Below the pieces are notes generated by a model. That model had not been told where the DNA came from, ran no database searches, and was given only the letters and a program-made list of their open reading frames with translations. Of a stretch of DNA of 39,005 nucleotides, positions 32,252 through 39,005 are shown piece after piece (the stretch's first letter is position 1; every line of letters begins with the position of its first letter). The translations under genes and the position numbers were made by a program. This DNA comes from Candidatus Solibacter usitatus (GTDB lineage Bacteria; Acidobacteriota; Terriglobia; Bryobacterales; Bryobacteraceae): assembly GCA_016213245.1 (NCBI GenBank), contig JACRBC010000114.1:1-39005 (forward strand). The letters run 5' to 3'.

Positions 32252-32357
32252 CTGGGCGAAGGCGGACGCCAACCAGATCTACGATTGGGTGGTGGAGCGA
32301 GCGCCGCTGCGGGGCGCGTAGGGGCTCGACAAGCTTATGGACCGCCTCTCCTCATAA
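32226..32357 (+). pseudogene. Broken ParE/RelE-type toxin gene
   Basis: From GTG 32226 the frame reads VAYQVVLADWAKADANQI and so on for 31 codons, the start of a ParE-like toxin, then a TAG at 32319-32321. In the same frame it continues GLDKLMDRLSS to a TAA at 32355, after which no toxin sequence is found. An intact ParE is about 95-100 residues, so the C-terminal half is missing as well as the in-frame stop. It overlaps the antitoxin end by 26 bp, the normal arrangement. The convergent hydrolase gene ends 15 bp further on. Confidence 0.78.
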
Positions 32358-32371
32358 GGCGTGGACGTGGG

Positions 32372-34210
32372 TCAGAGCGGCGGTGAGGCCAGCCAGGCTT
32401 GGAAGGCGCGGGTGGCGGGCCAACCCTCGGGGCGCTCGATGACGGTGACGGGCGGGGCGGGATATTCGGCGCGAATGATGGAGGGGGGGACGCGGGCGCC
32501 GGTGGGGGTGCGCGGGTCGGCGAGCCAGAGCGGGCGGGGGGCGATGAGGCGGACGAGGTCGGGGAGATCGAAATCGACGAGGACGCCAGGTACGATGAGG
32601 GCGGTGGTGTCTTCGTGGAGGGGGGCCTGGGTGATGGCGAACCAGCTCGTGACGGAGCCCTCGGCGAGAACCTTGGCGACTCCGGGCTGGAGGGCGGCGG
32701 TGAGCAGAGCGGTGACGCCGGCGTTGCCTTTGCCCCAGACGGCGATGCGGGCGGGGTGGACCTGGGGGTCGGCGGCGAGCTCGTAGAGGGCGGCGGTCAT
32801 CTCGGCGACCTGGATGCCCAGGAGCGAGCGGCCGTGGAGCCATTCGCGGGCGGCGGCCTGGTAGGCGCTGGAGTAGCCGCTTCGGCCGGCCTCGTACTTG
32901 GGCAGGTCGAGCGAGCGGACGACGAAGCCGGCCTTGCGGAGGTCGTCGAGATCGGCCGCTGGCACGCCGGCGGCGAGGATGGCGGGCTTGGGGCCGGGCG
33001 CGACGGTGCGGGCGGCCAGGTGAAGGTCCGGGATGGCCAGGCGTTGGCGGATGAGGGCGCGGAGCGTGTTGGGGTCCTGGATGGAGGCGGCACGGCGGCG
33101 GGGGTAGATCTCGCGGGCGAGGGCGGCGTTGAGGGAGAAGACGGTCTCCGAGCCGAACGTGTTGGCGAGGTAGCCGGTAGGGGTGACCCAGAGGGAGCTT
33201 TCGGGCTCGGTGACCAGCGGTTCCTCGACGGCGGGCGCGTCGATGCCCTTGAGGTGCTTGTCGAGGAAGGCGTAGGCGGCCTGGCGGCGGGGCTGCGACC
33301 AGCCATGGGTGTCGTCGTACTCGAAGAAGGAGACGCGGCCGGGGGCGTCGATGGACTCATAGTGCTGGCGGGCGGCCTCGAAGGTGGCGCGGGCGCCGGC
33401 GATGGGGAAAAAGTCGCGGACGGCCGAGGTGATGAGGAAGGGGCGCGGGGCGAAGGCCTTGATGTAGTCGACGAAGTCGAGGCCGGAGCTGAGGAAGCCG
33501 GGGATGAGCTGCTCGGCGTCCTGCGGGCCGGGGCCATCCATCAGCTCGCGCCAGCGGGTGATGTAGCAGGAGGAGACGGCGGCGGCCAGGCGGGGCTCGA
33601 AGACGGCCAGCAGGGCGGCTTGAGTGCCACCTCCGGAATTGCCGGCGACGGCGATGCGGCGCGGGTCGACCTCCTTGCGGGTGAGGAGGTAGTCGAAGGC
33701 GCGGATGCCGTCCCAGATGAAGTAGCGGGCGATGGAGGCGCCGGTGAGGAGGCACTGGAGGCCGGCGGAGATGTGCTCATTGACGCCCGTGCCGACGCGG
33801 GAGCGGCCGAGCAGGGGGTCGAAGTACTCGACGCGCTCGCCCTGGCCGGGGGGATCGTAGGCGAGGACGACGTAGCCGCGGCGGGCCAGCGAGATCCAGG
33901 CGTGCTGGTAGGTGGCGCTGGCCTTGCCATTGTTGCTGTGGCCGGCGACGCCGAGCACGGCGGGGAAGGGGCCCGGGCCCTGTGTGGGGAGGTAGAGGTT
34001 GGCGGTGACGCGGAAGTTGGGGAGCGAGTCGAAGACGACGTTTTCGACGCGGTAGCCGGGGCGCTCGAAGGTGGAGGTGACGCGGGGGTTGAGCAGGGGC
34101 CGGTTGCCGGGCAGGCCGCCGATGAGGGCGGCCATGCGGTCGCGGATCTGGTCCGGGGTCTGGGCGGGGGCCAGGGAGGAGAGCAGGAGGAGGGCGAGCA
34201 GTGTCCGCAT
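32372..34210 (-). CDS. Secreted alpha/beta hydrolase (acetyl-xylan-esterase-like), two-lobed
   Basis: A 612-residue protein with a signal peptide (1 to about 16, SSLAPAQ). The first half is an alpha/beta hydrolase of the acetyl-xylan-esterase-like or prolyl-oligopeptidase-like type: oxyanion region VAGHSNNGK (about 88-96), nucleophile elbow GNSGGG (Ser192), acid in TSAVRDFFP (Asp266) and His302 in DDTHGW. The second half (about 400-612) repeats the fold pattern, HPARIAVWGKGNAG matching DPRRIAVAGNSGGG and LVRLIAPRPLWL matching YIKAFAPRPFLI, but without a serine at the elbow. Likely substrates are esters of plant or microbial polysaccharides; not provable here. It lies 32 bp downstream of the pilus operon and could be co-transcribed. 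Confidence 0.8.
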   Translation of the reverse strand: MRTLLALLLLSSLAPAQTPDQIRDRMAALIGGLPGNRPLLNPRVTSTFERPGYRVENVVFDSLPNFRVTANLYLPTQGPGPFPAVLGVAGHSNNGKASATYQHAWISLARRGYVVLAYDPPGQGERVEYFDPLLGRSRVGTGVNEHISAGLQCLLTGASIARYFIWDGIRAFDYLLTRKEVDPRRIAVAGNSGGGTQAALLAVFEPRLAAAVSSCYITRWRELMDGPGPQDAEQLIPGFLSSGLDFVDYIKAFAPRPFLITSAVRDFFPIAGARATFEAARQHYESIDAPGRVSFFEYDDTHGWSQPRRQAAYAFLDKHLKGIDAPAVEEPLVTEPESSLWVTPTGYLANTFGSETVFSLNAALAREIYPRRRAASIQDPNTLRALIRQRLAIPDLHLAARTVAPGPKPAILAAGVPAADLDDLRKAGFVVRSLDLPKYEAGRSGYSSAYQAAAREWLHGRSLLGIQVAEMTAALYELAADPQVHPARIAVWGKGNAGVTALLTAALQPGVAKVLAEGSVTSWFAITQAPLHEDTTALIVPGVLVDFDLPDLVRLIAPRPLWLADPRTPTGARVPPSIIRAEYPAPPVTVIERPEGWPATRAFQAWLASPPL

Positions 34211-34242
34211 CTTGGAGCGATCTTATCGCAGGCAGGCGGCGA

Positions 34243-35697
34243 TCAGCGGCCGCCGAGTTTGCCGGGGGCGGGTTTGGGCTGCGAGGAGCCGCCGGAGGAG
34301 CCGCCGGAAGAGCCGAAACCGCCGGAGGAGCCGAAACCGAATCCGCTGCTGCCGGAACTGGAAGACGAGCCGGAGGAGCCGGAAGACCCGAAGCTGAAGC
34401 CGGAGGTGGAGGGCTGATTGGGTCCGCCCTGGCCGGGTTGGCCCATCATGCCGGGCCGGCCGGGCTGCCCCATCATGCCGCCCTGGCCCTGCTGTCCGCC
34501 GAGGCCGGCGGCTTCGAGGGCCTTCTTCTGGTCGTAGAGGAACTCCCACTCCTTGTAGTTGGACTTCTCGTTGTAGACGCGGATGCCTTCCATGTCGAGT
34601 TTGCTGGCGACGCCGGCGATACCGCCCTGGATGCCGCCGGGCATTTGCCCGCCGACGCCGCCGGGGGCGCCGCCGGGGCGCGGGTTGGTGAGCATGCTCT
34701 GGATGGCCTGGACGGCCTGATTCTGGCCTGGGCCGGGGCGTCCGCCGAGGCCGGACTGGGCGAATCCGGAGGAGCCGAAGCTGCTGTTGAATCCGCCGGA
34801 ACCGGCGCTGGAGCCGGTGCTCATGCCGCCGCCGATGCCCATGCTGCCGCCCATCTGCGGGACGCGCTGCTGGCTGCCGGCGGCGGGGCCGAAGGTACTG
34901 CCGGAGCCGAAGCCGAAGCCGGGCGATTGCTGCGGCTGCGGATTCTGGCCAACGGGCTGGCCGATCATGCCGCCCTGCTGGGTGTTGACGCCCTGGGTGG
35001 GGAAGGTGGGGTTGCGGGTTCCGGGTTGTGGAGCGACGGGCGGCTGGAAGGGGTTTTGGCCGACCTGAACGGAGGTGGCCGAGCCCGGAGGCGGAGGGAC
35101 GGCGTTGGGCTGGGCGGGTTCGCCGGAGCGCGGCTCGGCGTTGGGCTCGCCGGTCTGGGGCTGATCGGAGTCGGGCTGTCCGGTGGCGGAGGGGGCGCCG
35201 GGCATGCCGGGGATGAGGCGGTCGCTGGCGCGGCGGGTCATGGCGGCGGCGGTCTTATCCCCGGGTTGAGGGAGGTATTGGGCCGAATCGCCGATGCCGA
35301 CGATGTTGGAAGACAGGACGCTGGGGCCGCTTTCCTTTTTCTGGTCGGCGCGCTTATGGACCAACGAATCGGTGTACTGGCCCATGTTGTCGACGTGGAT
35401 GAGCCGCCACTCCTCGCTGTTGGTCATGGGGTCTTTGTAGCGGCGGCGGAGGAAGCGGATGCTCTGGGCGGACTCCAGGTCGTCGAGAGACTGGGGGTAC
35501 TTGTTGAACTTCTTCACGTAGAGCTGGATGGCGCGGATGTACTGCTCGCCGCGTTCGGCGAGCAGGCCTTCCTTATTGCGCTGGTGCTCGAAGGCGACGC
35601 GGGGCATCTCCAGGTAGATGAGGATGGCGGCCGCGGCGGCCATGGCGAAGACCAGCAGCAGGGCGAAGCCGCGCTCGTTATGTCTACGGACAGTCAT
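34243..35697 (-). CDS. Pseudopilin-like protein with long low-complexity C-terminal tail
   Basis: A 484-residue protein. The N-terminus NERGFALLLVFAMAAAAAILIYLEM has the prepilin cleavage signature after G10 and a hydrophobic helix, but the fifth residue of the mature form is Leu, not Glu. EHQRNKEGLLAERGEQYIRAIQLYVKKFNKYPQSLDDLE follows, as in GspG-like and other type II/IV pseudopilins. From about residue 150 to the end the chain is rich in Gly, Ser, Pro and Gln, with FGSSG and GGMMGQPG repeats, and only short ordered islands (for example LDMEGIRVYNEKSNYKEWEFLYDQK near 365-390). It is the last clear gene of the pilM-N-O-P series. It may form a minor or tip pseudopilin; the tail has no known role. 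Confidence 0.72.
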   Translation of the reverse strand: MTVRRHNERGFALLLVFAMAAAAAILIYLEMPRVAFEHQRNKEGLLAERGEQYIRAIQLYVKKFNKYPQSLDDLESAQSIRFLRRRYKDPMTNSEEWRLIHVDNMGQYTDSLVHKRADQKKESGPSVLSSNIVGIGDSAQYLPQPGDKTAAAMTRRASDRLIPGMPGAPSATGQPDSDQPQTGEPNAEPRSGEPAQPNAVPPPPGSATSVQVGQNPFQPPVAPQPGTRNPTFPTQGVNTQQGGMIGQPVGQNPQPQQSPGFGFGSGSTFGPAAGSQQRVPQMGGSMGIGGGMSTGSSAGSGGFNSSFGSSGFAQSGLGGRPGPGQNQAVQAIQSMLTNPRPGGAPGGVGGQMPGGIQGGIAGVASKLDMEGIRVYNEKSNYKEWEFLYDQKKALEAAGLGGQQGQGGMMGQPGRPGMMGQPGQGGPNQPSTSGFSFGSSGSSGSSSSSGSSGFGFGSSGGFGSSGGSSGGSSQPKPAPGKLGGR

Positions 35698-35712
35698 GCC
35701 TGTACCTTCACG

Positions 35713-36450
35713 CTACCCGCTTTGCGGGACCTCTTCAATGGGGAGGGTCTGCTGGTTCTTGTAGTCCAGGTCCTCGACCAGGACGGAAGTCGCGTTGATG
35801 CGGATGATTTTGTAGCGCCGCTGGATGACCTCGCCTTCGGCTGGGGTGAGGACCTCCTCGCCCTGCATGCAGAAGACGCGCTTGATGCTGCGGAGTGGCA
35901 GGGCGTTGCCGTAGAACTTGAGAGGGATGGGGGGCGGCGGGGGCTTGACCACGGGAGGCGGCGGCGGGGGCGGCAGTTCGGGGCCGATCATGCGCTTCTC
36001 GGGCTTCTTGACCTCGATCTTGGGCTCGGGCTGCTTGGGCAGGGAGGCGTCGGGGTTGGAGCTGAAGTCGAAGAGGCTGCGGTCGGCGCGATCCATGCGA
36101 ACCTCGGCCAGCTTGGCGAGAAGGTCGAGGCGCAGGGTGGGGTCGATGACGGCGGCGGACTCCTCTTCCCCCTTGCGGGGTTTGAGGGAGGGGCGGAACT
36201 CGCGCGGGCCGGACTTGGGCGAGCCCATCTCGCGGGGCGGGGCGGTGAGGGCCCGGGCATCGTTGTCCCGCTTGATAGAGGGTGCGGGGGCCTTGGCGGC
36301 GGGACGGGCGGGCGTCCTCTGCTGTTCGGGGATATCGGGTCCGGCGAGGACGTTGGAGTAGAACAGGTAGGCGGCGAGCAGGAGCAGGGCGCCGAGGATG
36401 ACCACCTTGCCGGGTTCGGCGCCGAGCTTCAGGTTGAGCTTCGGGGCCAT
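35713..36450 (-). CDS. PilP/GspC-like inner-membrane protein
   Basis: A 245-residue protein. A short cytoplasmic start (MAPKLNLKLGAEPGK) is followed by one membrane helix (about 16-36), a long charged and proline-rich linker with ELPPPPPPPVVKPPPPP (about 158-175) and a small C-terminal beta domain (about 176-245). Position after pilO fits PilP; the topology with one N-terminal helix and a GspC/HR-like C-terminal domain fits GspC as well. In both systems the protein links the inner-membrane platform to the outer-membrane secretin. No lipoprotein cysteine is visible, unlike typical PilP. ATG at 36450 shares one base with the pilO stop (TAATG). Confidence 0.7.
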   Translation of the reverse strand: MAPKLNLKLGAEPGKVVILGALLLLAAYLFYSNVLAGPDIPEQQRTPARPAAKAPAPSIKRDNDARALTAPPREMGSPKSGPREFRPSLKPRKGEEESAAVIDPTLRLDLLAKLAEVRMDRADRSLFDFSSNPDASLPKQPEPKIEVKKPEKRMIGPELPPPPPPPVVKPPPPPIPLKFYGNALPLRSIKRVFCMQGEEVLTPAEGEVIQRRYKIIRINATSVLVEDLDYKNQQTLPIEEVPQSG

Positions 36451-37289
36451 TACTGCTCCTCCCCGGCGCGGGGCGCAGGCTTGCGGAATGCCCGGCTCTT
36501 GGGGGGGAAGGGGTAAGGGCCGGAGCGGGGTTCGAGGGCGGGGGGGCTCACCCGCTCGCTACCGCTCGCGGCTCTATCGCCGGCGCTGGTGCTGGCGGGC
36601 GGGTTGCTCGGGGGTGCGGGCGCGGGGCTGGCCGGGGCGGCGGGCGGGTCGCCGGTGGCGGTGGCGACGACGGGTTCGTCGGCGGCGGCGTCGGCGCCGT
36701 CGAGCCGGAAGAAGGCGTTGAGCTTGACGCTGATGGCGAGAGTATTGGCGCCCTGTTGGGGTTGGGCCTGAAGCTGCTCGATGATGATGAGCCGTTTGGA
36801 GCGGTCGATGGAGTTGACCAGCGAGATGAGGTCGGCGTAGGTGCCTTCGAAGTTGGCGTTGATGTTCAACATGCCGAGGGTGTCGGAGCCCTCGATGGGC
36901 TCGAAGCCGTAGGTGCGATCCTTGGCGCGGATATTGGCGGCCTTGGCGGCGTTGGCGAGGTCGACCTCGAGCATGGAGTAGGCGTGGCGGCGGGGGAGGA
37001 AGTAGTCGTCGAGGAAGCTGTCGCCGGCCTGGCGGGCGAGGCCGGAGAGGGCGGCGAGTTTTTTGACGCGCTCCAGCGACTGCTGGCGGGCGAGGACCTC
37101 CTTGCGTTTGGCGATGAGGCCGCTTTCCAGGTCCTGGAGGCTGCCGCCGGGGGTGCGGAAGGCGAACCAGGCGGCGATGAGATTGGCGGCCAGAAGCAAG
37201 CCGAGGACGAGGCGGACGGCGTGCTGCGGATCGCGCGTTTGCGCCTTGAGAGCGGCGGCGATGCGGCCGGGGCTAAAGCTTCTGGGCAT
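36450..37289 (-). CDS. pilO: PilO-like type IV pilus assembly protein
   Basis: A 279-residue protein with one N-terminal membrane helix (about 23-43), a coiled-coil segment (about 50-95) and a ferredoxin-like periplasmic domain (about 100-200) that contains NINANFEGTYADLISLVNSIDRSKRLIIIEQL, typical of PilO and GspM relatives. The last 75 residues are a Pro/Ala/Ser-rich tail, not typical. PilO pairs with PilN in the alignment complex that connects PilM to the secretin. ATG at 37289 overlaps the pilN end by 17 bp. Confidence 0.82.
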   Translation of the reverse strand: MPRSFSPGRIAAALKAQTRDPQHAVRLVLGLLLAANLIAAWFAFRTPGGSLQDLESGLIAKRKEVLARQQSLERVKKLAALSGLARQAGDSFLDDYFLPRRHAYSMLEVDLANAAKAANIRAKDRTYGFEPIEGSDTLGMLNINANFEGTYADLISLVNSIDRSKRLIIIEQLQAQPQQGANTLAISVKLNAFFRLDGADAAADEPVVATATGDPPAAPASPAPAPPSNPPASTSAGDRAASGSERVSPPALEPRSGPYPFPPKSRAFRKPAPRAGEEQ

Positions 37290-37848
37290 AGTTCACGCTC
37301 AGGCGGTAGCGGTAGAGGGGCTCGTTCTGCGACGGGGGCTGCGAGCTGAGCAGCGAGGTGGCGCCGAAGAGCTCGGAGTTTTCCAGCCGCTTGAGAAGGT
37401 CGATGACGGGCTCCGGGGTCTGGGAGCCGACAACCATGTCGAGCTGGATCAAGTTGTCGCCGGTGATGTAGGGCCGGACGGCGGCGAGGCGGACGGCGCC
37501 GGGGAATACCTTATCGAGGTCGGCGAAGAGGCGGGTCCAACTGACGCCCTTGCGCAGGAGGAGCGAGTTGATGAAGACGCTGCGGTGGAGCACGGCGGAG
37601 TTGGCGGGGAGGCGGAGCTCGGTTTCCAGGCGGGCGTATTCGGCATTGATGGTGTTGAGCTGAGCCTGGAGGCGGGCCATCAATTCCCGGCTGTCGCGGG
37701 CGGCTTCGCGCTCGCGCAGGATGATGGTGGCCAGCATGACGAGGACGATGGTGAGCAGGACGGCGGTGGCGGCGGAGGCGACCAGGATGGGCCGGTCCTT
37801 GCGGAACGGCTCATGCGAGAGGTTGATGGGGATGCGGATGGTGCTCAT
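37273..37848 (-). CDS. pilN: PilN-like type IV pilus assembly protein
   Basis: A 191-residue protein. The N-terminal cytoplasmic peptide INLSHEPFRK resembles the PilM-binding INLLPWR-type motif of PilN. Then come one membrane helix (about 23-45), a coiled coil (about 46-85) and a periplasmic ferredoxin-like domain with VLHRSVFINSLLLRKGVSWTRLFADLDKVFPGAVRL. ATG at 37848; GGAAG in the pilM 3' end is its ribosome-binding site. It lies 3 bp after pilM and overlaps pilO. Confidence 0.85.
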   Translation of the reverse strand: MSTIRIPINLSHEPFRKDRPILVASAATAVLLTIVLVMLATIILREREAARDSRELMARLQAQLNTINAEYARLETELRLPANSAVLHRSVFINSLLLRKGVSWTRLFADLDKVFPGAVRLAAVRPYITGDNLIQLDMVVGSQTPEPVIDLLKRLENSELFGATSLLSSQPPSQNEPLYRYRLSVNYAQKL

Positions 37849-37851
37849 GGG

Positions 37852-38760
37852 TCAGCTTCCTGCCAATGAATGAAGATAGCCGTGGAGTCCGGAGTTGAAG
37901 GCGCCGGGCGAGCCAAAGCGGGAGTGGACGCCGGTGACGGGCAGGCCGAATTCGTCGCTCCAGCGGCGGCGGAGGTCACCGGCGTCGCGGGGCAGCCCGC
38001 AAAGGCGGAGGACCTGGGGGCGCGCGCCGAGCTCGTCCTCGGCGTAGGCGAAGGTGGTGGCGAGGACGTCGGCGGCCTCCTGGAGGCCGGAGTCGCGCAG
38101 TTCGACACAGCGGATCATGCGAACGGTGGCGCCTTCGATGAGGCTGACGGCGAGCACGTTGCCGCTGAGCTTGGCGACGACGGAGGGGGAGGCGGCATCG
38201 GCGCCGGAGTCGCCCGGCAGCGAGAGTGCGGCCAGGGCGGAGATGGTGACGAAGCCGCACTGGAAGCCGGCGGCGCGGAAGGGGGCTTCGAAGTGGGAGG
38301 CGACATCCATGTTGACGACGGCGACGACGACGTCGAGTTTCTTCGAACCGGCGCGCTGTTGGGGGTAGCAGGCGATGACGGCGCTATCGATGTCGAAGGG
38401 GACGACCCGCTTGACGCGGAAGCGGGCGAGCTGGATCTGCTCCTGGGGATCGGCGGGGAAGGTGTCGAAGTCGAGGACGGTGATACGGGCGGAGTAGTCG
38501 GGCAGGATGAGGGCGGCGCGGCGGCGCTTCTTCGCCGAGCCGGACAGGGCGATGAGGCGCACGGCGGCGGCGAGCGCCTCGGGCTGGCGGACGTTGTCTT
38601 CCAGCGGGGAGACGGCGATGGCGCCCTCCGGCAGGGGCGTCCACTCGATGGCGGCGGGTTTGGAGGGCTCGGCCCAGGCGATGCCCGAGGCGGAGATCTC
38701 GAAGGCGAACTCCGGCGGCGGGTCGGCGATGAGGGACTTCATGAAGGTGAGAATGGACAT
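37852..38760 (-). CDS. pilM: PilM-like actin-fold type IV pilus assembly protein
   Basis: A 302-residue protein. It shows the PilM/FtsA-like pattern of strands, FAFEISASGIAWAE, RRAALILPDYSARITVLDFDTFP and EQIQLARFRVKRVVPFDID. The last segment is a known PilM hallmark, in which the pairing region contacts PilN. PilM is cytoplasmic and binds PilN and the motor ATPases. The glycine-rich nucleotide loops are weak in this sequence. ATG at 38758-38760; GAGGTG in the preceding gene's end is the ribosome-binding site. The ATPase gene ends 5 bp upstream. Confidence 0.82.
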   Translation of the reverse strand: MSILTFMKSLIADPPPEFAFEISASGIAWAEPSKPAAIEWTPLPEGAIAVSPLEDNVRQPEALAAAVRLIALSGSAKKRRRAALILPDYSARITVLDFDTFPADPQEQIQLARFRVKRVVPFDIDSAVIACYPQQRAGSKKLDVVVAVVNMDVASHFEAPFRAAGFQCGFVTISALAALSLPGDSGADAASPSVVAKLSGNVLAVSLIEGATVRMIRCVELRDSGLQEAADVLATTFAYAEDELGARPQVLRLCGLPRDAGDLRRRWSDEFGLPVTGVHSRFGSPGAFNSGLHGYLHSLAGS

Positions 38761-38765
38761 TTTGG

Positions 38766-39005
38766 TTACACCTCGATGAAGGTCACCTTGTTGATTTCGC
38801 GCAGGGTGGTGACGCCGAGTTTGACCTTCTCAATGGCGGATTCGCGGAGGAAGGTCATGCCCTCGTCGCGGGCGGCGCGCTTGATCTCCTGGGCGGGGCG
38901 TTTTTCGAGGATCAGCTCGCGGATGCGTTCGCTGAGGTCGAGCAACTCATGGATGGCGCTGCGGCCGCGGAAGCCGGTGCCGCCGCACTCGAAGCAGCCG
39001 GCGCC
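38766..39005 (-). CDS. GspE/PilB-type secretion ATPase, C-terminal fragment (cut by window edge)
   Basis: The last 79 codons of a type IV pilus or type II secretion assembly ATPase, stop TAA at 38766-38768. It contains GCFECGGTGFRGRSAIHELL, the second CxxC pair and the GxxGR segment of the GspE/PilB C-terminal region, then DLSERIRELI, and a final EGMTFLRESAIEKVKLGVTTLREINKVTF, the family ending. The Walker motifs lie off the window. Its place directly before pilM says it powers assembly of this pilus or secretion system. Confidence 0.9.
   Translation of the reverse strand, partial: GAGCFECGGTGFRGRSAIHELLDLSERIRELILEKRPAQEIKRAARDEGMTFLRESAIEKVKLGVTTLREINKVTFIEV

Noticed and set aside
32319..32321. 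In-frame TAG in the ParE-like frame as a recoded codon.
   Set aside because: Selenocysteine uses UGA, not UAG; the frame is also truncated soon after, so decay is the simpler reading.
32399..36516. Long plus-strand open frames opposite the hydrolase and the pilus genes (over 600 and 700 codons).
   Set aside because: They encode Gly/Ala/Glu/Asp-rich low-complexity chains that mirror the codon bias of the true minus-strand genes; no motif or start signal supports them.

Overview
The window is GC-rich bacterial chromosome, densely packed on both strands, with gaps mostly under 200 bp. Several proteins point to Acidobacteriota, order Bryobacterales (Solibacter/Paludibaculum-like). One (23285-24964) ends in what looks like the Solibacter-type C-terminal domain (TIGR03437-like), and another (19653-20624) looks like an acidobacterial VWFA-related protein. 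Both family names are recalled from general knowledge and were not searched. I see no tRNA, rRNA, CRISPR array, prophage or integrase in the window.

Layout. 1-3.7 kb: the end of a ferredoxin gene, then a minus-strand operon mlaE-mlaF-mlaD plus a YdjC/HpnK-type deacetylase (lipid transport across the envelope). 3.76-7.7 kb: a P1 peptidase, a secreted polysaccharide-deacetylase-like protein, a secreted c-type cytochrome-like protein and a short-chain dehydrogenase. 7.8-10.7 kb: speA, whose 3' end is abutted by a REP-associated tyrosine transposase (RAYT) element with 28-bp inverted ends. 10.7-12.05 kb: a SPOUT rRNA/tRNA methyltransferase, a small unknown protein and a secreted protein built of 11-residue repeats. 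12.1-16.8 kb: the conserved rpmH-rnpA-yidD-yidC-khpB(jag)-mnmE block behind a near-consensus promoter. 16.8-19.6 kb: ribH-nusB (minus) divergent from lepA. 19.6-23.2 kb: a VWA protein whose start codon overlaps that of divergent selB, then a VapBC-like toxin-antitoxin pair sandwiched between the real selB 3' end and a second, decayed copy of it. 23.3-27.7 kb: a secreted BACON/IPT-type protein, an MrfA/Hrq1-type helicase and a PilZ protein. 27.8-32.4 kb: trmFO-xerC, an M61 PDZ peptidase, and an orphan Phd-type antitoxin followed by a broken ParE toxin. 32.4-39 kb: a two-lobed alpha/beta hydrolase, then a type IV pilus/type II secretion operon, read leftward: gspE/pilB, pilM, pilN, pilO, pilP-like, pseudopilin.

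Most of the content is housekeeping: translation, tRNA modification, membrane insertion, cofactor synthesis and envelope transport. The parts least explained by standard annotation are the duplicated selB end around the toxin-antitoxin pair, the RAYT element that rewrote the speA C-terminus, the MlaF ATPase lacking its catalytic glutamate, the 11-mer repeat protein, the Arg-Gly tail on KhpB, the pseudopilin lacking Glu5, and the hydrolase with a second lobe that has lost its serine. All start sites and functions come from reading the sequence only; no search or structure prediction was run.
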